From: Diphasiastrum complanatum | Taxonomy: Eukaryota > Streptophyta > Lycopodiopsida > Lycopodiales > Lycopodiaceae | Assembly: GCA_029204225.1 (NCBI GenBank) | Contig: CM055100.1 | Span: 20,719,589-20,783,588, forward strand | Direction: 5' to 3' | DNA: 64,000 bases | Shown: positions 23,676 through 38,100 of the stretch, piece after piece | How positions within the stretch are numbered: position 1 is the first letter of the stretch | Layout: each line of letters starts with the position of its first letter | The notes under the pieces: generated by a model | Told to the model about the DNA's origin: nothing | Seen by the model: only the letters and a program-made list of their open reading frames with translations | Database searches by the model: none | Made by a program: the position numbers and the translations under genes

Positions 23676-24092
23676 GGTTGTGATATTTGGACAGGAATGC
23701 AATAAGGTACACGTGGCGAAAAGCTATTCGCATAAAGGCATAATCTCATAACCTAGTAACTACTAACCTACTAAAGCCCTGACCCCTGACATTCTTGCCT
23801 TGCCATGCAAGGCTCCATCCGCGCCTCTCAAGCATCCAACACAAACTCTGCACTCTCCAGCTTATCTTCTGATCAACATATTAGCTGCCCAATTCGTATT
23901 TCGATTCTCCACATGAATCTGGCGATTTGGGTTCATCTATAATGATAGCTTCTGGCAGCCAGAAGCATAGCCAGATTGTGAGTGTGCTAGCATAAGTGCA
24001 TGATGATCAAAGGATAAGCGAGTGGGCGTTGATAGTCCTTCATCATTGAACAGGGCAACTACTCTGATTGCTTGACCCTTCCTCACAGATTC
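23676..24092 (+). promoter_or_regulatory. Probable promoter/5' UTR of RNL
   Basis: A C-rich, pyrimidine-leaning stretch (23780-23890) leads to the first candidate ATG. No TATA box stands out, and the transcription start cannot be placed from sequence alone. Confidence 0.35.
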
Positions 24093-24263
24093 ATGATTTG
24101 TCTAGATCGCATGAGCGGATTGAAGCAAGCTAGCAAAGTGTTTTGCCTGTGCTGTCGGTTTGACAAAGCATCGGATGTCTTAAGATTGAGTTCCTGGCCT
24201 CAGCAGCAGTCTTTTCTTTCGGGCAGGCTCTTCTCTCGGACCATGGCATCGCATGGTAATCGG
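24093..24263 (+). CDS. RNL: RNL exon 1: candidate organelle-targeting leader
   Basis: ATG codons in frame at 24093, 24111 and 24243. The 57 codons to the donor GTAAGC read [20 protein letters not shown].., ..[25 protein letters not shown]: rich in Ser, Arg, Leu and Cys with only three acidic residues (two of them Asp close to residue 35), like a plastid or mitochondrial transit peptide. Starting at 24243 would leave only seven codons here and give a protein without the leader. Plant tRNA ligases are reported in nucleus, cytosol and plastids. CTTCCTCACAG at 24079-24089 could be an acceptor, so an earlier exon is possible. Confidence 0.65.
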
Positions 24264-27200
24264 GTAAGCTAATCGAAATGCGGGTTGGGTTGTGATTATT
24301 TTAACTTGCCTGCCAGTACTTTGCAAAGAAATTTGGATATTGCAAGGCCTGGATACAGGAAATCGTAATCCCTGTGGTTCTGTGATACGAGATAAGTAAG
24401 CATATGCGGAATTTTATGGAATAGGACAATGGGATTTTTGTTTTAGAGAGTAAAAGGATCAAATGGTTCAATGTTTTGATCGAAAGCAAACTATGGAAGG
24501 CGTTCCGTTTTCAGCTCATTCCATAAAGCCACATAGTTCAGTTTCCTGTTAATTTCACTCCATGCCGAACACATTTTCTGAACGTGAACGATTTTAAACA
24601 TCTTTGCGATTGAGTTCCAATCATCAAATGCCACCCACCCTTTTATGAATTCTCATTCTACCGTTCAATGGCATATTCAGTTACGGATGTAAGCCTTTTA
24701 CTATTCAATGATCTTGCTCGTTTTCTTCCGACAGAGAGATACTAATCTAGTTGTTTGCAGATGAGAGGACGAGATAGGACACAGCAGTGGCGAGGACAGT
24801 CAAAAGAATCTGGTAGCTTTCACAATTTTTCAGAAGTACCTATTTCCAGGGCGACTTTGGATACAGACAATGCCGCAGCAAAAACAGCGCAACATGGGAC
24901 GTCTACTGGAGGAAACATAGATTCCTTCGGAACCGCTTCCGCTTCTGCTTCTCACTCCACGGGAGCTGGCTCGCTTGTTGATGGAATTGGGTCTTCAAGC
25001 TTGAAAAGCATTTGGGTGCCCAAGGCCTCAATGAGTTCTTCTGTTGTAGAGCCTCTGACTACGGTTGAGCCAGAACCTTTGGTGGATATTTCGAAGAGTC
25101 CAAACATACCTCAAGGAGGTAGTGGTCTAAGGAAAGGTGGCATGCATGCAAAAGCGCAACCTAGAGCTACGTTTTATCCAAAGTTTGAGAATGAGAAATC
25201 TGACCAGGAGGTGATGTTTTAAGCCCATCTTGTTTTTTGTTGTTGGTTGCTCTGTTTTATAGTTCACATTACTGTCCTTTTTTCCAGTTTTCTTTAGAGA
25301 TTACAAAAACATTTGATTGAAAGCTATGTTCTTTTGAGGAAATTTGCTGCATTGCTTATTTTGTTTGAGGAAGGAATGCTGTGCTCTAAGATGTTAAGAT
25401 CTTGTTACAAATGGGAGAGACTGCTCTTTGATTAGCTTGTTCAGGTCTCTGACTGATCATTCACCTCTCAACTTGACATAACTATGATTGAATGCCTTAC
25501 TTTCTAGATTTTCCAACCATTTTGATTTACGTGTTTGTGACACCGTTTGAAAAGTCTAGTCGTCAAACCAGCGTTTTGTCTCCCATAAGTGCAGTAGATA
25601 GGGCACAAACAGAAAAAAGTCCTTGACAGAACCCAACATGGATTTGTTAGACATAACTAAATAATGCAGCTCTCAGTTTAGTAGTCACTAGTTAACCGTG
25701 AGCTCAAATCTGTAAGGCACCCGTTATGAGGAGAAACCATTATTGAGCACGGTTGTTAGTATGGGGTCTATTTTGAGACCATGATGGTTAGGAGATGGCT
25801 AGATTACAGTGTCTATATAGCGACCCCGGCCCCGACGGTAAAAGGCCTCTTCATGATTTGGCCTTCCAACTCCCTGAGCGAAAACACACTTTTTGGTGTT
25901 TCGCATCCCCTTGGTCCTTTGGCTGTTCGCTCACTCAGATGGTGTTCGTTACTATATAACTACCACATTGTGAGGCATTCATTAGTAGTTGGAGCATTCT
26001 GTTATTGTGTAGATCAGTCATCCAGAGTCTATTCTAGAACGCCATTGAAGCCCTTCTCCAGGGTGCATGGTTGGATAGCACCATCATATGTACTTGCTTT
26101 ATTATAATCAGAGTTTCAGATTCATGTTCATTGTTTCTTGTCTACACTAAATTCCGTTGTCAATTATAATAGGATTAATGCACCTAAACTGGACCATCCT
26201 GCACCCGAAACAGTTGGCAAACTACACAGTAATAATGCTCTTAATCAGAGCTTTCATCTGATACCCATATTGCCGAAAAAATTTTCAAAAAAAAAAACGA
26301 TTCTGCACGATTCTAGTTTTTTTCCGAATCGCGATTCAGACGGCGATTTAGACTGCGATTCTGAATCGCGATTCAAAATCGTGGTGCAACTATAATTTAT
26401 GGTATCTAACCATTATGTTTGTTGCAGATTAGAGTATGCTTTCTTGAATGACATTTTACATGGGAATGCTATTTTAGTTTTTCAATGTTCTAACTTCAAG
26501 CCTCAATTGTACATTCAACAGATACGACTGAAGATTATTGAAGTTGTCTCTTCTGGAAAAGGCGTTTTGGAGGTGAGTTTGTATCTTTTGACTTCTTGAA
26601 GCGGGGTCTTATTCTAATAAGTCTTGTCGCTATTATTTCATGTGATCTAGAGTGTCCGTTGTTTCGAGTCAGATGTAGCGAATCGCGATTCGCTGCCCAG
26701 AATCGTTTTTAGTTTAAAAAAAAAAAAACAAAAACAAAATGAGGCCTCGGGCCAGCAGACCCACGCTGCCCGTGGAGAGAGAGATTCACTGCATCTGTGG
26801 GACTGTCTACGTATATTTTCACAGAATTTTGTAGACTGCAGAGTCACTTTTGCTTACTATACATATGACCAGTTTGCATTTGTTGGTCCACAAAATGCTG
26901 AATCTGTCTTTGCACTTTGCTTAGAGTGTCTGTTTATGACTATCAGCAGCATTTATAGAGATTGTTGATTCATCACCTTGATTCAATTTGTGGAGTTTGA
27001 GATTATTTTTATGACAAGAAGAAGGCCGAGATTGAAATTGTGCTCGTCATGTTCAAGAAGGGGCTTAAAGTTGAGATATTTTTCTACGTAAATAGAAGCA
27101 CAAATGACAAGTACTGGAACCTTCTTAAAAAATTTAAAAATTAAAACAAAAAAAACCAGCGAATTGTGAATCGCGATCCCGTAGCGAATCAGGGGTCGCG

Positions 27201-29051
27201 ATTCAGATGTGGCCATTCGCACATGCATCTTTGGTTTTGAAAGTGTCCAATCCTTTTTTGAAATGTAACTTAGGAGCTCTAAGTTGCAACTTGCAAGTGT
27301 CAAAGAAATGTGCAAGATGCTTGCTTCATAAAAGAGTGGTAGTAAGGGATTTTGGCATTAGAATGATATAAAAGATGTGAAAGAGAGGATTATTGAAATT
27401 GAATCTTTCATGCATGGTTGATGTTATATTCGACTTATATCCATGGATTCTTGATTGCGACTTGAATGTCCTAGACTATATTTTTACACGAAATCATTGG
27501 ACACAATTGTATCCTCTATCTTCATTGGATATCATGAGCTCAAGTATCCTTTTGTTGCTACTTTTATAGCCCTATTCTTTTATTTATTCATTACGCTGAT
27601 TTACACCTTGATAATTGAAATCCCAGGTATCTCTGAAGCATTCAGGATCTCTTTTCATGTACGCTGGTGATAATGGCGGTGCTTTTGCAAAGAATAGCTA
27701 TGGGAACTTGTAAGCATTCAAAGGTTCTTGTTGCTGATTTGCTAAAGCTTCGTCTCACATATTTTGCAATGCTAAATAATGTACAAGAATCTGGAAGTAG
27801 GATGGCTTTCTAAAGAATAGTAAACCATATATTGAATTGCTGTAGTTGCTCATGAAAATCTCTTTCATAAAATTGTGAATTGAATTTTTTTTTAGTAAGA
27901 CTAAATTTACCATGGCCATGTGTTAAAAAGCAAGGGTGAAATAATGAGTTGCTACAATCAACAAAGAACTGCTAAGTGAGGTTAAGGTTCGTCATTGAGA
28001 AGGAGTTTCTTGCAAGTATTGTTCCTGGAACGATTCCCTCCCTCATAGCATCGTAGTATGGAAAATGGATATCACTCTCAATTGCATTTCAGAAGGAACC
28101 TCATGATCATTCATGTCTACAGGAATCTGTTCGATTGACTAGGTCTGTTTTTGTAAGGGGTAGGAGCTTCTCTTTATGCCTTTCACATCTAACACTCTCC
28201 TATTGGCGACACTTTTTAGGCCTTCCTCAAGATCTTTTTCCATAAACCATAAAATTTGTTGAACTTTCTACAATAGTCCAACTCATATAAACTGTTGGTA
28301 TATTTTTTATCATGCACCTAAGGTATAATTTTTAGAGAGCAAACAAGTTCGTTAGAGGGCATCTCCAAAGTTTCTTTGGATCCTATAGCCATATATCAGA
28401 AAGCTTATGTGGTCTTTATAGTATGTATGCCCCTTTACTCTTTCTTGTAAAATCTTGGTTGCCTTTTATTTTTCCATGCTCCACTCCTTTGCTGTTTAGG
28501 CTTTTCTGCACTCGTTATCAAGCATTGGATTGTGTGGGAAAGTGCCCTTTTTTTGTTTTGTGTTTTAGCCTTTGTTGATACTAAACAATAATTTGCTAAG
28601 TCAACTATTGCATCTATAAAGTATTCATATGTCTCTTGAACCTTTTGTCTCCAATAGAGATGTGCTAGGTGCTCCTTCCAAATTTCATTGTCTTCATGTT
28701 CTATTTGTGTTGAGAATGTGGATTTGCTACATGGAATTTTCTTTAGACTGTTGTATGAACGCTCGTTGCTGCTCATTCTAATATTAAGGGGTGATAGTTT
28801 GATTCCATGTAGGAAGGGACAAATCGTATGTCTTCAATAAATCAAAGTAGCTAAAGAGAAGACAATACATCGTCCACTATGCTACCTATAATTGAAGAGC
28901 AAGTATAATGCCTTGCTTTAGGTTGTGGTTGCAATATACATATGATAAACTTACGAGCACTCCCAAGTTCCCCTCCTCTGTAGATCACCACTTGTGAATC
29001 ACTTAGATGTCCATTGAAGTCACCATTAAGGGGAGATATAACGAAAGCGTT

Positions 29052-29109
<58 letters not shown>

Positions 29110-32100
29110 TGGCACATACTTTTGAATAGGTACACAGCCGTGGGTGTCTTTGTGTTGGGACAAACATTACAGGAGGCTTGGAGGGAGCAAGCTCCAAAAA
29201 AGCAACAAGAGCTCAATTTGTTTCTCCAGGTAAAAAGACACTACATGTATGCTTGTCTTTGATTTCAATGACAACACAATATGTTTTGTCAAATTTAGAC
29301 ATGAAGAAGTTGCATGTAAACATAGGCCAATATTAATGACTTGCGTAAGGTCTAGTTCTTCGCCATTTGAACCCACTGTAGAAATGGAGGAAATATAATG
29401 CACCATGAACATTCTTTTTACAATTTATGCTTTCTAGTTCAAAAAAACAAAAAGTGTCCATTGTTGGAAGATTTTCAAAATTGTTGCACATTAGAAAGAA
29501 CTACCTAAATGAATCCTATAAGAATCGTAAATCATATTGATCTTGAAAGTAATAAAGTATAAGGCATTGACTCGTCATAGATTTGCTCTCGTGCAATTTA
29601 TATATGGGACTTCATATGGAGTAGTTGCTCATTTAAAAGGGAGCATTATGGCTAGGAATACAAATGGCATCACATAAGCAACAAATAGATAGATGAACGT
29701 AGGGTTGTCTCCAACTAAGAATATTGAGTGATCATCAATCAATGAGAATTTGTAATAGTTTTAGATGCCTACAAGAGTTGTAGACAAGTCACTTACAATG
29801 AAATCAAGAGGTAGAATGATGTATAATCTCAATAGTAGCCTCTATGTATATTACTTTGGAGGACCTTAGTGAAACCCTCTAGGAACTATCATATAAGGCT
29901 AGAACAATGGCACAAGTGACGAAGCACCCAGTTTGCAAGTTAACTAGAATATTCTAAGAGCATGAACTAAAAGCTTAAAACTAACAATGGGCATTTAGGT
30001 AATCAATGGACACAATACGAAAATAATAAGCATTAATGTCTTAGTGGACAATATAATTCCAAAACATTTATAATAGTAGTGTAAGATGTTCGTAACTCTC
30101 CCTTTCTAATAAAACTTTGCCCTCAATGTGGGGAAAACAAAAAGAAGTGTGAGAGGGCCTTTAGGTGGCCTACATGACCAGTTTTGACGATCATGTGTTG
30201 CCTTTGGCTAGAGCTCAAGCACGGTCCTAAAGGAGTGGATTATGATTAGTGTTTCCACCTGGTTCAAAATCAGAAGAATCGGCATGATCGTGGTCCCAAA
30301 CCTTGCCCCTCCCTAAAGAATCGAAAAGATCGGCAAATTTTTGATGTAATGCTAGAAAGCATGTCAAGTAATATCTATAATGTCTACAATGTCTCTAAAA
30401 TCTTATGAATACTAATTACTATTGAGAATGCATGCATTTGAAAGTTCCTTGTTGCTTGTAAAAAGTACAGGTCTTCCTCGTGAGCTGCTCCTACTCAGCT
30501 CTAAGCTAACGCCGTTGACCACCCTTTGCGCGATGGCCCTCGGTGCCAGTCAAGCCATTCGGGTTTGCCCTACCCGCGTTTTTGTGGCCACGATCGCGAG
30601 TAACTCACCTCTTCCCAAGTTCATTCGTCCCCCCTTCATGTTCCATACCCAATAGGCCATACACCATATTAGTGCACAACGACATGGGATTTGCTTAATG
30701 TAGGTCTCGTTTAGGTAGTCGATTACCTCATTGCCAAAGGCGAGGGACTAACCGCCCCAGAGCCCATTAGGATTGCTAGTTAGCCACCCAAAGGATGTTA
30801 CCAGGGGGGACCACATGTAGGTTAGCAATCCAAGGGTGTTCCCCCCTCCTCAAATTAGAATCATTATTCACAAGTGCATAGGACAACTTTAAATGGATAG
30901 TGGACACAATTCAAAAGCTAACAATAGGAAGGCAAAAGCTAGTTTGATCCACCCAGCCAATGCACTCTCTTATACAATGCCCTCCTAGCCCAGTGTGAGT
31001 TTGCATGGGAGCGGTAGGAGGGAGTTACTATCAACACCCACTGTTCATGCTGCATGCACTAGATTACTGTTGCATGTATCACTGATGGATTGCATGGCCC
31101 TGACTGTCATGCATTCATCTGCATGTGTATGCATGTGTCCGCATGGGCATTACTGGCCCTCTGGTGGTTAGCTGTTCCCAGATGTACTGTTGGGTCGATA
31201 TTGTTACGGTCTCGTAACACTCTCTCCCCCTTAAGAGCTGCCTTGGTCTTCTAAGACAAAATCTGGATATAACAATCGAAGTATACTGCCTTTTTCCCAA
31301 GTGGCATTCTCAACTGGCTGATCCTTCCACTTGATTAAATATTCTTGATATAGGGTATGTTGAGTCTGCATCTCCCTAACATTGAGAATACTTTATGTGG
31401 AAGTTGATGAGAATCCTCGAGGGTAACTAGAATACTGTTCCCTGACTAGATTATCTGATCTAGTTAAAGCCCTTCATAACCGACGAACATGGAAAATTGG
31501 ATGGACTTTAGTACTAGTCGGGAGTCAAGCTCATGGGAAAATTCGCCTATTCTCCTAATAATGGTAAACGGACCACAATACATAGGAGACAACTTAGCCC
31601 ACACTCCTGTTTTGAGGGTTTTAGAGTCATCTGAGACTCGAAGAAAGACTTTTTCACCAGGGGAGAACTATTCATCCCGGTCTGTGCGGATCTGCATACT
31701 GCTTAGCTCGATCCTGGGCTTGCCTAATGCTATGCTTAGCATGTTCTACCATCTGGTTTAGGTCTTCTAAAAAGTTTTTTGCTGCTTCAACTTTTTCCTG
31801 TTTAAACCCTACTGTTGTGGGTGAGTGTGGCTGAAAACCATACATCAACATAAATGGGCTGTATCCCGTAGCTGAATGTTTGGTACTGTTATAAGCAAGC
31901 TCTAATATCGAGAGATATTCCTCCCAATTAGTCTGCTTTTTGTTGACGTATGCACGAAGCATATCCTCCAGCACCTGATTTACTCTTTTTGTTTGACTGT
32001 CCGTTTTTGGATGGGCTGTGGTACTCATGTTTAGTTTAGCATGGAGATGATGGAATACTGCCCTCCAAAAATTTCCATTCTTTATTAATCTGACACTTCT

Positions 32101-35100
32101 AGCAACTGGTTACATACCGTTGGACATCCTTTTTCATACTGGGCCAGAAGAATTGCCTACGAAGAAGTTCACAGGTTTTCTGAATTCCTAGGGTGTCTCG
32201 CACTAGGACTGTCATGACATTCATATAGTATTTGGCGCCTAAAATCCTCTAAGTCGGGAACACATATTCTATTTCTGTAAAGTAGATACTCATCCTGAAT
32301 GGAATACTGTTTCCATTTGAATCCTCGAGAATTGGATCCCTCAACCTCACTGGTATGCTTGGGATCTAGAGACTCAGAATCCTCAACGCAAGCTGGCGTA
32401 TGCTTGGATTCTTCATCCTCAATGAAAGCTGTCTTATACTTGGATGAATCTTCCCCAGGCTTAGGAACTCGTTTAGAAGTCTGTACATCTCTGTTCTGGA
32501 CTGTCTTCCAGATTATGGAGAAATAATGATCACTCATACATTTCCCCCTCAAGGACTCGAGTAAGTGTATATACTGAAAAAATGAAAACGGAAGTTCCCT
32601 TCGCTTGTCAAATTTTTTCATATGAAATTTACCTGAAAGACAATCAAAGGTAGTGGTAATATTCAAAAAATTGACCGTATTCTCTGAAGCATCTTCATTT
32701 TCTATGGTGAGGTAGTCCAAGGGATAGATCCATAAGGCATTATCATCGACACGAGGTTGCTCATTACAGAACTGGGTAAAACTCAACTCGTTTACCATTG
32801 GCATTCTACTAAGAGCATTTGCCACTGTATTGAACTTTCCTCGTCTATATCTGATAGACAAGTCAAATTCCTGCATAAGCTCAGCCCACCGAGCTTTTTG
32901 ATGACCCCTAAGCTCAGGTTGATTACACAAATATCTAAGGCTCTCATGGTCAGTCAGGAACTCAAAGCTAGCACCATACAAATAATGCCGCCAAGTCTTA
33001 AGGGCATGAATAATAGAAAAAAGTTCCTTATCATAAGCGCTATATCTGGTTTGAGTGGGTTTGAGCTTCTTACTTTCGAACGCTACTGGTTGTCCGTTTT
33101 GGTTTAACACTGCGCCTATTGCAAAGTCGCTAGCATCTGTTTCAACCACAAAAGGCTGATTTGGGTCTATGACTTTCGGTATTGGTGCTGTAACCAAGGC
33201 TGCTTTGAGAGCATCAAAACTCTCCTGTTGCTCCGGCCCCCAAACGAACTCTTTTCGCTTCCCCTTAAGAAGATTTGTCATGGGAACTGCTATCTAAGCA
33301 TAATCCTTGACGAATCGTCTATAATATCCTGAAAGTCCAAGAAAGACCTGAAGGTCTGTTATGCTGTTTGGTCTAGGCCAACTGAATATGGCTTTGACCT
33401 TATTTGGATCCATTTTTATCCCATCTTTGGAGATAATATGGCCCAAATATGCTATTTCTTCGGTAAAAAACTCACATTTAGGTTTCCTTGCGAATAGCTT
33501 ATGCTTTCTGAGCAAATGGAATACCTTTTGAGGTGAGCGAAATGCTCTTTCTTAGTTTTACTATAGACTAAGATATCATCTTGAGAAACTACCACAAATT
33601 TTCCTAAATATTGCCGAAGAACACTGTTCATCAGGGTCATAAAAGTTGCCGGAGCGTTGGTGAGTCCAAAGGGCATCACCTTAAACTCATAAACCGTGAT
33701 GAGTTCTAAAAGCTGTTTTCGGGACATCTTTTGCCTTAATACGGACTTGATGATATCCCAAACGAAGATCTATTCTACTGAAATATCTGGCCCCGTCGAG
33801 CTGATCAAACAACTCGTCTACCCGAGGCATAGGGTACTATTCTTTATTGTGACTTTATTTGATGTTGTAGTCTACGCATAAACGCATAGACCCTTCTTTC
33901 TTTTTAACTAAAAGGACAGGTGCTGCCCAAGGGGAACTTCTTGGTTTTATCTATCCTTTACTTAGATATTCTGTTAATTGTTTAGTTATTTCATGATCCT
34001 CTGACTGACTAACCCGATAGGGTGGCTTAGCTATGTACCAAGTACTAAGTTAATAGCATGATCTTCTCTAGAGGGTGGTAAACCACTAGGCAAATCATAA
34101 GGAAAAACATCAGCATACTTACTTAACAGATTCTCTAATTCTTCATTTTATGGAAAATATTACTGCAAACAGAGTCATCAGAAATAAACTATAAGTCACA
34201 AACAGTTACCTCATGCTGATCATCCTCCATAAGCTGAACAAGCTCTGAACTGCACACGAGGGTATTTTCTTGGTAATTCCGTTGGTGAGTGGGGCCCAAA
34301 CTGTAGAGTAAATCTCTCCCTAGTACTAGGTCGGTACGGTCCAGATGCATGATCTGAAAATTCAGGTTGTCCTAATAACCTTAAATATCCAGACCTAAAT
34401 TACTGACCATGGTTTCCCCAAACCCAACCCAACCCAACCCAAAACCAAAATTTAACAAAACTTAAACCTCAAAACATCAAAACCCAAATGGAAGCCATGC
34501 TTTCCCCAACTACCCACTAGCTTCTCATTACCTAGTCTAGACAGAGGCCGCTTTTAGGGTTAGGGCCTCGATCTGAAAAACACAGAGGACACTTTATTAT
34601 CCTAATCTTTCGCCAAAGAAACTATATACCTGACTAGGTGTTTATGGAAGCTGTAGTTTCTAGACTAGGGTGTAATTGATGAAATTATGGGTTGCCCCAT
34701 CATCCACCATTACTCTTACTGATTGATTGCCAATTTTCCCATGCATGCGTACTAGGTCGTGAGGCCCAAAACTGGAGGGTCTCCCTAGCATAGCAGTGGT
34801 CAATTGACAATGGTGCTCATGATCTTCATGGAACACCTCTATTTTGGTAGCCGCCGAATCAATGGAGAAACTCACAGTTTGGACTAGGTGTACCTGCATG
34901 TTATCTCTCTTTTTATTGAAGGGTCCTTTAGGGCATTGTCTGACTGTATGTCCTTTACCCATACAAACAAAACACAACCTTTCTTGTTTTGTTTTTTCAT
35001 AATCTTCACTTTTGTATGATTGCAGGGCGTTTCTGAGGACCTTCATTAGATTTATCAAATTTCTTCCTTTTAAAAACTTTTTTCTTAAATGAGGAGTTTG

Positions 35101-38100
35101 ATTGAGAAGGCTGTTCAGTACTAGACTGTTTGGCTTTTCGCTTGCCCACTGATTCATCATAGATTTGAGCAAACTTAAACTTAATAGCCTGTTCTAGAGT
35201 AGTAGGTGAGTTACGCTGAACATCCACCTTATACTCATCTCAAAGCCCACGGACAAAGCCCTTGACTTTCTAATAGTCATCAACAATTTTAAGTTTAAGG
35301 ATAGCTTCCCTATATTGTGATATATAGTGGGTTAGGTATTTGTCCATGACTAACTTTTCCCACTTAAACGTAAAACAAATCAAAAGGAAAAGGAGGGAGA
35401 AAAACTTAACTCTAAGTGAGCCCCTCTCGTTGATGGAAAATAGAAGAAAACCCCTCAGCTTTGGAATGGTTGTAGAAATAACACCTCAATCCTTCGCTTC
35501 AGCTTGCTGGAACGGAACTTCCAAACCGCATGCAATGACTTGGGCATGCCGGAAATTGCATGTAGTGATCGCTGGTCTGCTGGAAAAACATGACCAGAAT
35601 GGTTTTGCATTCTAACTATTATGGGCAAGCACTTTTTGTATCATAATTTTTTCTACGTGGCATTTCTTATAGGGCCCTTTTGTACTCAAGAACTCCTGTA
35701 ATGTGTTTAAAGATGAAAGTGGATTCACACATGTGAGACACAACCTTCTGTATCGATAGAGACCTCATAGCAAATTACTAACACTAATTGAAGCATTGGA
35801 TCCACCAAAATGCATGCAAAGAGAGAGATACACAAGCTTGATGCAAAATCCTCAAGATCTCTTTAGTGAGCAGTCAAGATAGATGAACTGTTATCTCTCT
35901 ACCAGATATGGATGACTTGTTGATCAATTGGGGAAGGCCTCTATTTTTTCTAACATTGACCTCAAATATGGATATTATTAGATATGGATATGTCAACTAA
36001 TTGAGTACAAGAGAGCATTAGACACCTTGTTAGTTTTGCATGAGTTCCTTGTTTTGGCTTTTGGAGTTACAAATGGTCCTGCCCCTTTTTACGAATGCTA
36101 CAAAGAATGTACCTAAACTTTGTTAAGCAAATGTCCTTGTCTTTTTTGACAATATCATGCTTTACATTTTTACCTTAACAGATTATTTTATCTCTCCTAA
36201 GGCAAGTCTTGAACTCTTGTTTGGCCAACAACATTATAGCAAATGATCAAAGGGCTCTTTTGTAGTCATTGGATTGAGTTCCTTGATTTCCTTATTTTTG
36301 ATGGCATTGTTCGTGCTCACCCATCCATATTCTAGTCCATTTTGATGTGGTTATTCAGCTTATTCATTTTGATGCACATCATTTTGACATTTTCATTGGA
36401 TTTGCCACCCATTTACAAAATACTCTTTCATGTTATGCTACAACTACCTCGCCTCTTACATCATTACTTCGCAAGGGACTTGTTTTCATATGGACCTTTA
36501 TAAACCAAGCCTCTTTTTATAGGCCAATGTTTTCTTGACTAATGTTCCTATTTTATTTCTCCCGAACTTTGATAGTTGTTTTGTTTTTGAGAGCAATGCA
36601 AATTTTGTGGGCATTTTTGCCATCCTTGTAAAGACTAAGTTGTCGTAGCTATGAATCAAGAGAATTCCATTTCTATGAGTCATGATATTTGACCCATGAA
36701 GAGGAAGTACTCTTATCTATATTGTGTTCCTTCCGATCTTGACTTTGATCACCAATCTCTCTCTTTTTTCATCCAAAAAGTCAGTTTTGATTGTTGCAAT
36801 TGATTCAGACCTTTCATTTTCATATTAAATGTTGCGTTGATTAAATGAACGCTATAGACAGCCTTTTCTTGAATCCTTGGATACTTTTTGCAATCACTCC
36901 AACCTTCATAGTCCAACGTCATCATCCCTTTAAGTTTATTTGCTTGTTGACTCTCTCTATGGAGCCTTATGTATTCCTAGTTCATTTCCACTATAAACTG
37001 AATTGTCTTGTTGGTGGCCATTTCAGTTTCCAATAGTCCTTCAATTAACTCCATTTCTATTGGCATCAAACAAAAGGAACATACTTAGTCGATGTGTTCT
37101 TATGCCTTTGTGCTAAAAATACTTCAACTCTAGTGGAAAAATGCAAGGACTCTTACAATATTCGCTTACTAGAAATAGGAGTTTTTTTTGAAAAAAAAAA
37201 GAGGAGGAAGGAGACAGAGGAACTTATGTTGAAGTAAGGTTCATTCAATTTTACCAGTGAGCCCCTTATCATTCTAGAGCCTGTCGTCCACCAACTTAGA
37301 ATTGGCTAATTGATTTTCACAACTTAGTTCAACTTTCAATCACTTCAATGAATTTTCTTCTTAAATTGAAGTAGGTCTTATATATGAGGTCAGTTTTTGA
37401 CAAATCTAGCACTTCGCCGCTTTGCAGAAAAACAACATGTGTATAGCAATGGAGCTCGTCACTGCAGTTTTGGATGACCATGGTCAAAGGCCCTTGCAAG
37501 ATTATGGTTAGCAAACTTATGTTTGTAATTTGCATATTTTAGTTTATATGTTCTTCCTTGTAAGTCAAACTATCAGGGTTAGCTTGTAGTCATCTTTTAA
37601 GAGTTAAGGAAAGGTCAACAAGCTTTGAATTGACTTGATTGTCTAGTCTAGTATACAACCCAGACTTACGAGATTGGTTAGTGTATGATGATCTAGTTAT
37701 GAATTTGGAAAGTTGTTACTAAAATATATATGACTAAATCTTATGATCTTCTACAGGCGAGCTCGTCTCATGCAATATAATTTCATGTTTACAGCCAAAA
37801 CTGACCCGGCCACTTTTTGTTTTCTTCTCAATCCTTTTCGGTTTGTTTCAATATGTACCTCCTTACATGTCCGGACTCTTCCCCTGGACATCATTTCAAT
37901 AAAACTTCCGTGTTTTTAACCTTGACCATTTACTTGCATTCCAATCTCTACTAGTAGGCTCCTTGCTCAGATATGCTTGGTTAAAAGAAAAGTATATAAC
38001 CCTTTAGCACATGTTTCCCAGTATGCATTTCTAGCTTCTTGATCACATTAACTATGGTATGTGATTTTGCTTGTCATAGGTTTCTAAAGAACTTTTGAGT

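Larger units (their letters stand above)
31219..35350 (-). mobile_element. Ty3/gypsy chromodomain retrotransposon, antisense to RNL
   Basis: Reading right to left: gag end with zinc knuckle, protease, RT, RNase H, integrase zinc finger, integrase end, chromodomain, purine tract AAGGGGGAGAG and LTR start TGTTACGAGACC at 31219. The 5' side stops near 35350 within gag and no 5' LTR follows, so it is truncated. About 260 bp of CCCAA-rich sequence (34400-34660) separates protease and RT. It lies in RNL intron 5, opposite in direction to the gene. Confidence 0.88.

Noticed and set aside
25781-26107. 108-codon open frame in RNL intron 2
   Set aside because: No recognisable domain, starts inside the intron and would not splice to RNL in frame; treated as chance.
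29003-29216. Open frames on the - strand over the (GA)n run and RNL exon 5
   Set aside because: Artefact of the repeat and of the antisense of a real exon.
34413-34445. Interstitial telomere repeat
   Set aside because: Units are CCCAA, not the plant CCCTAAA, and only a few copies exist.
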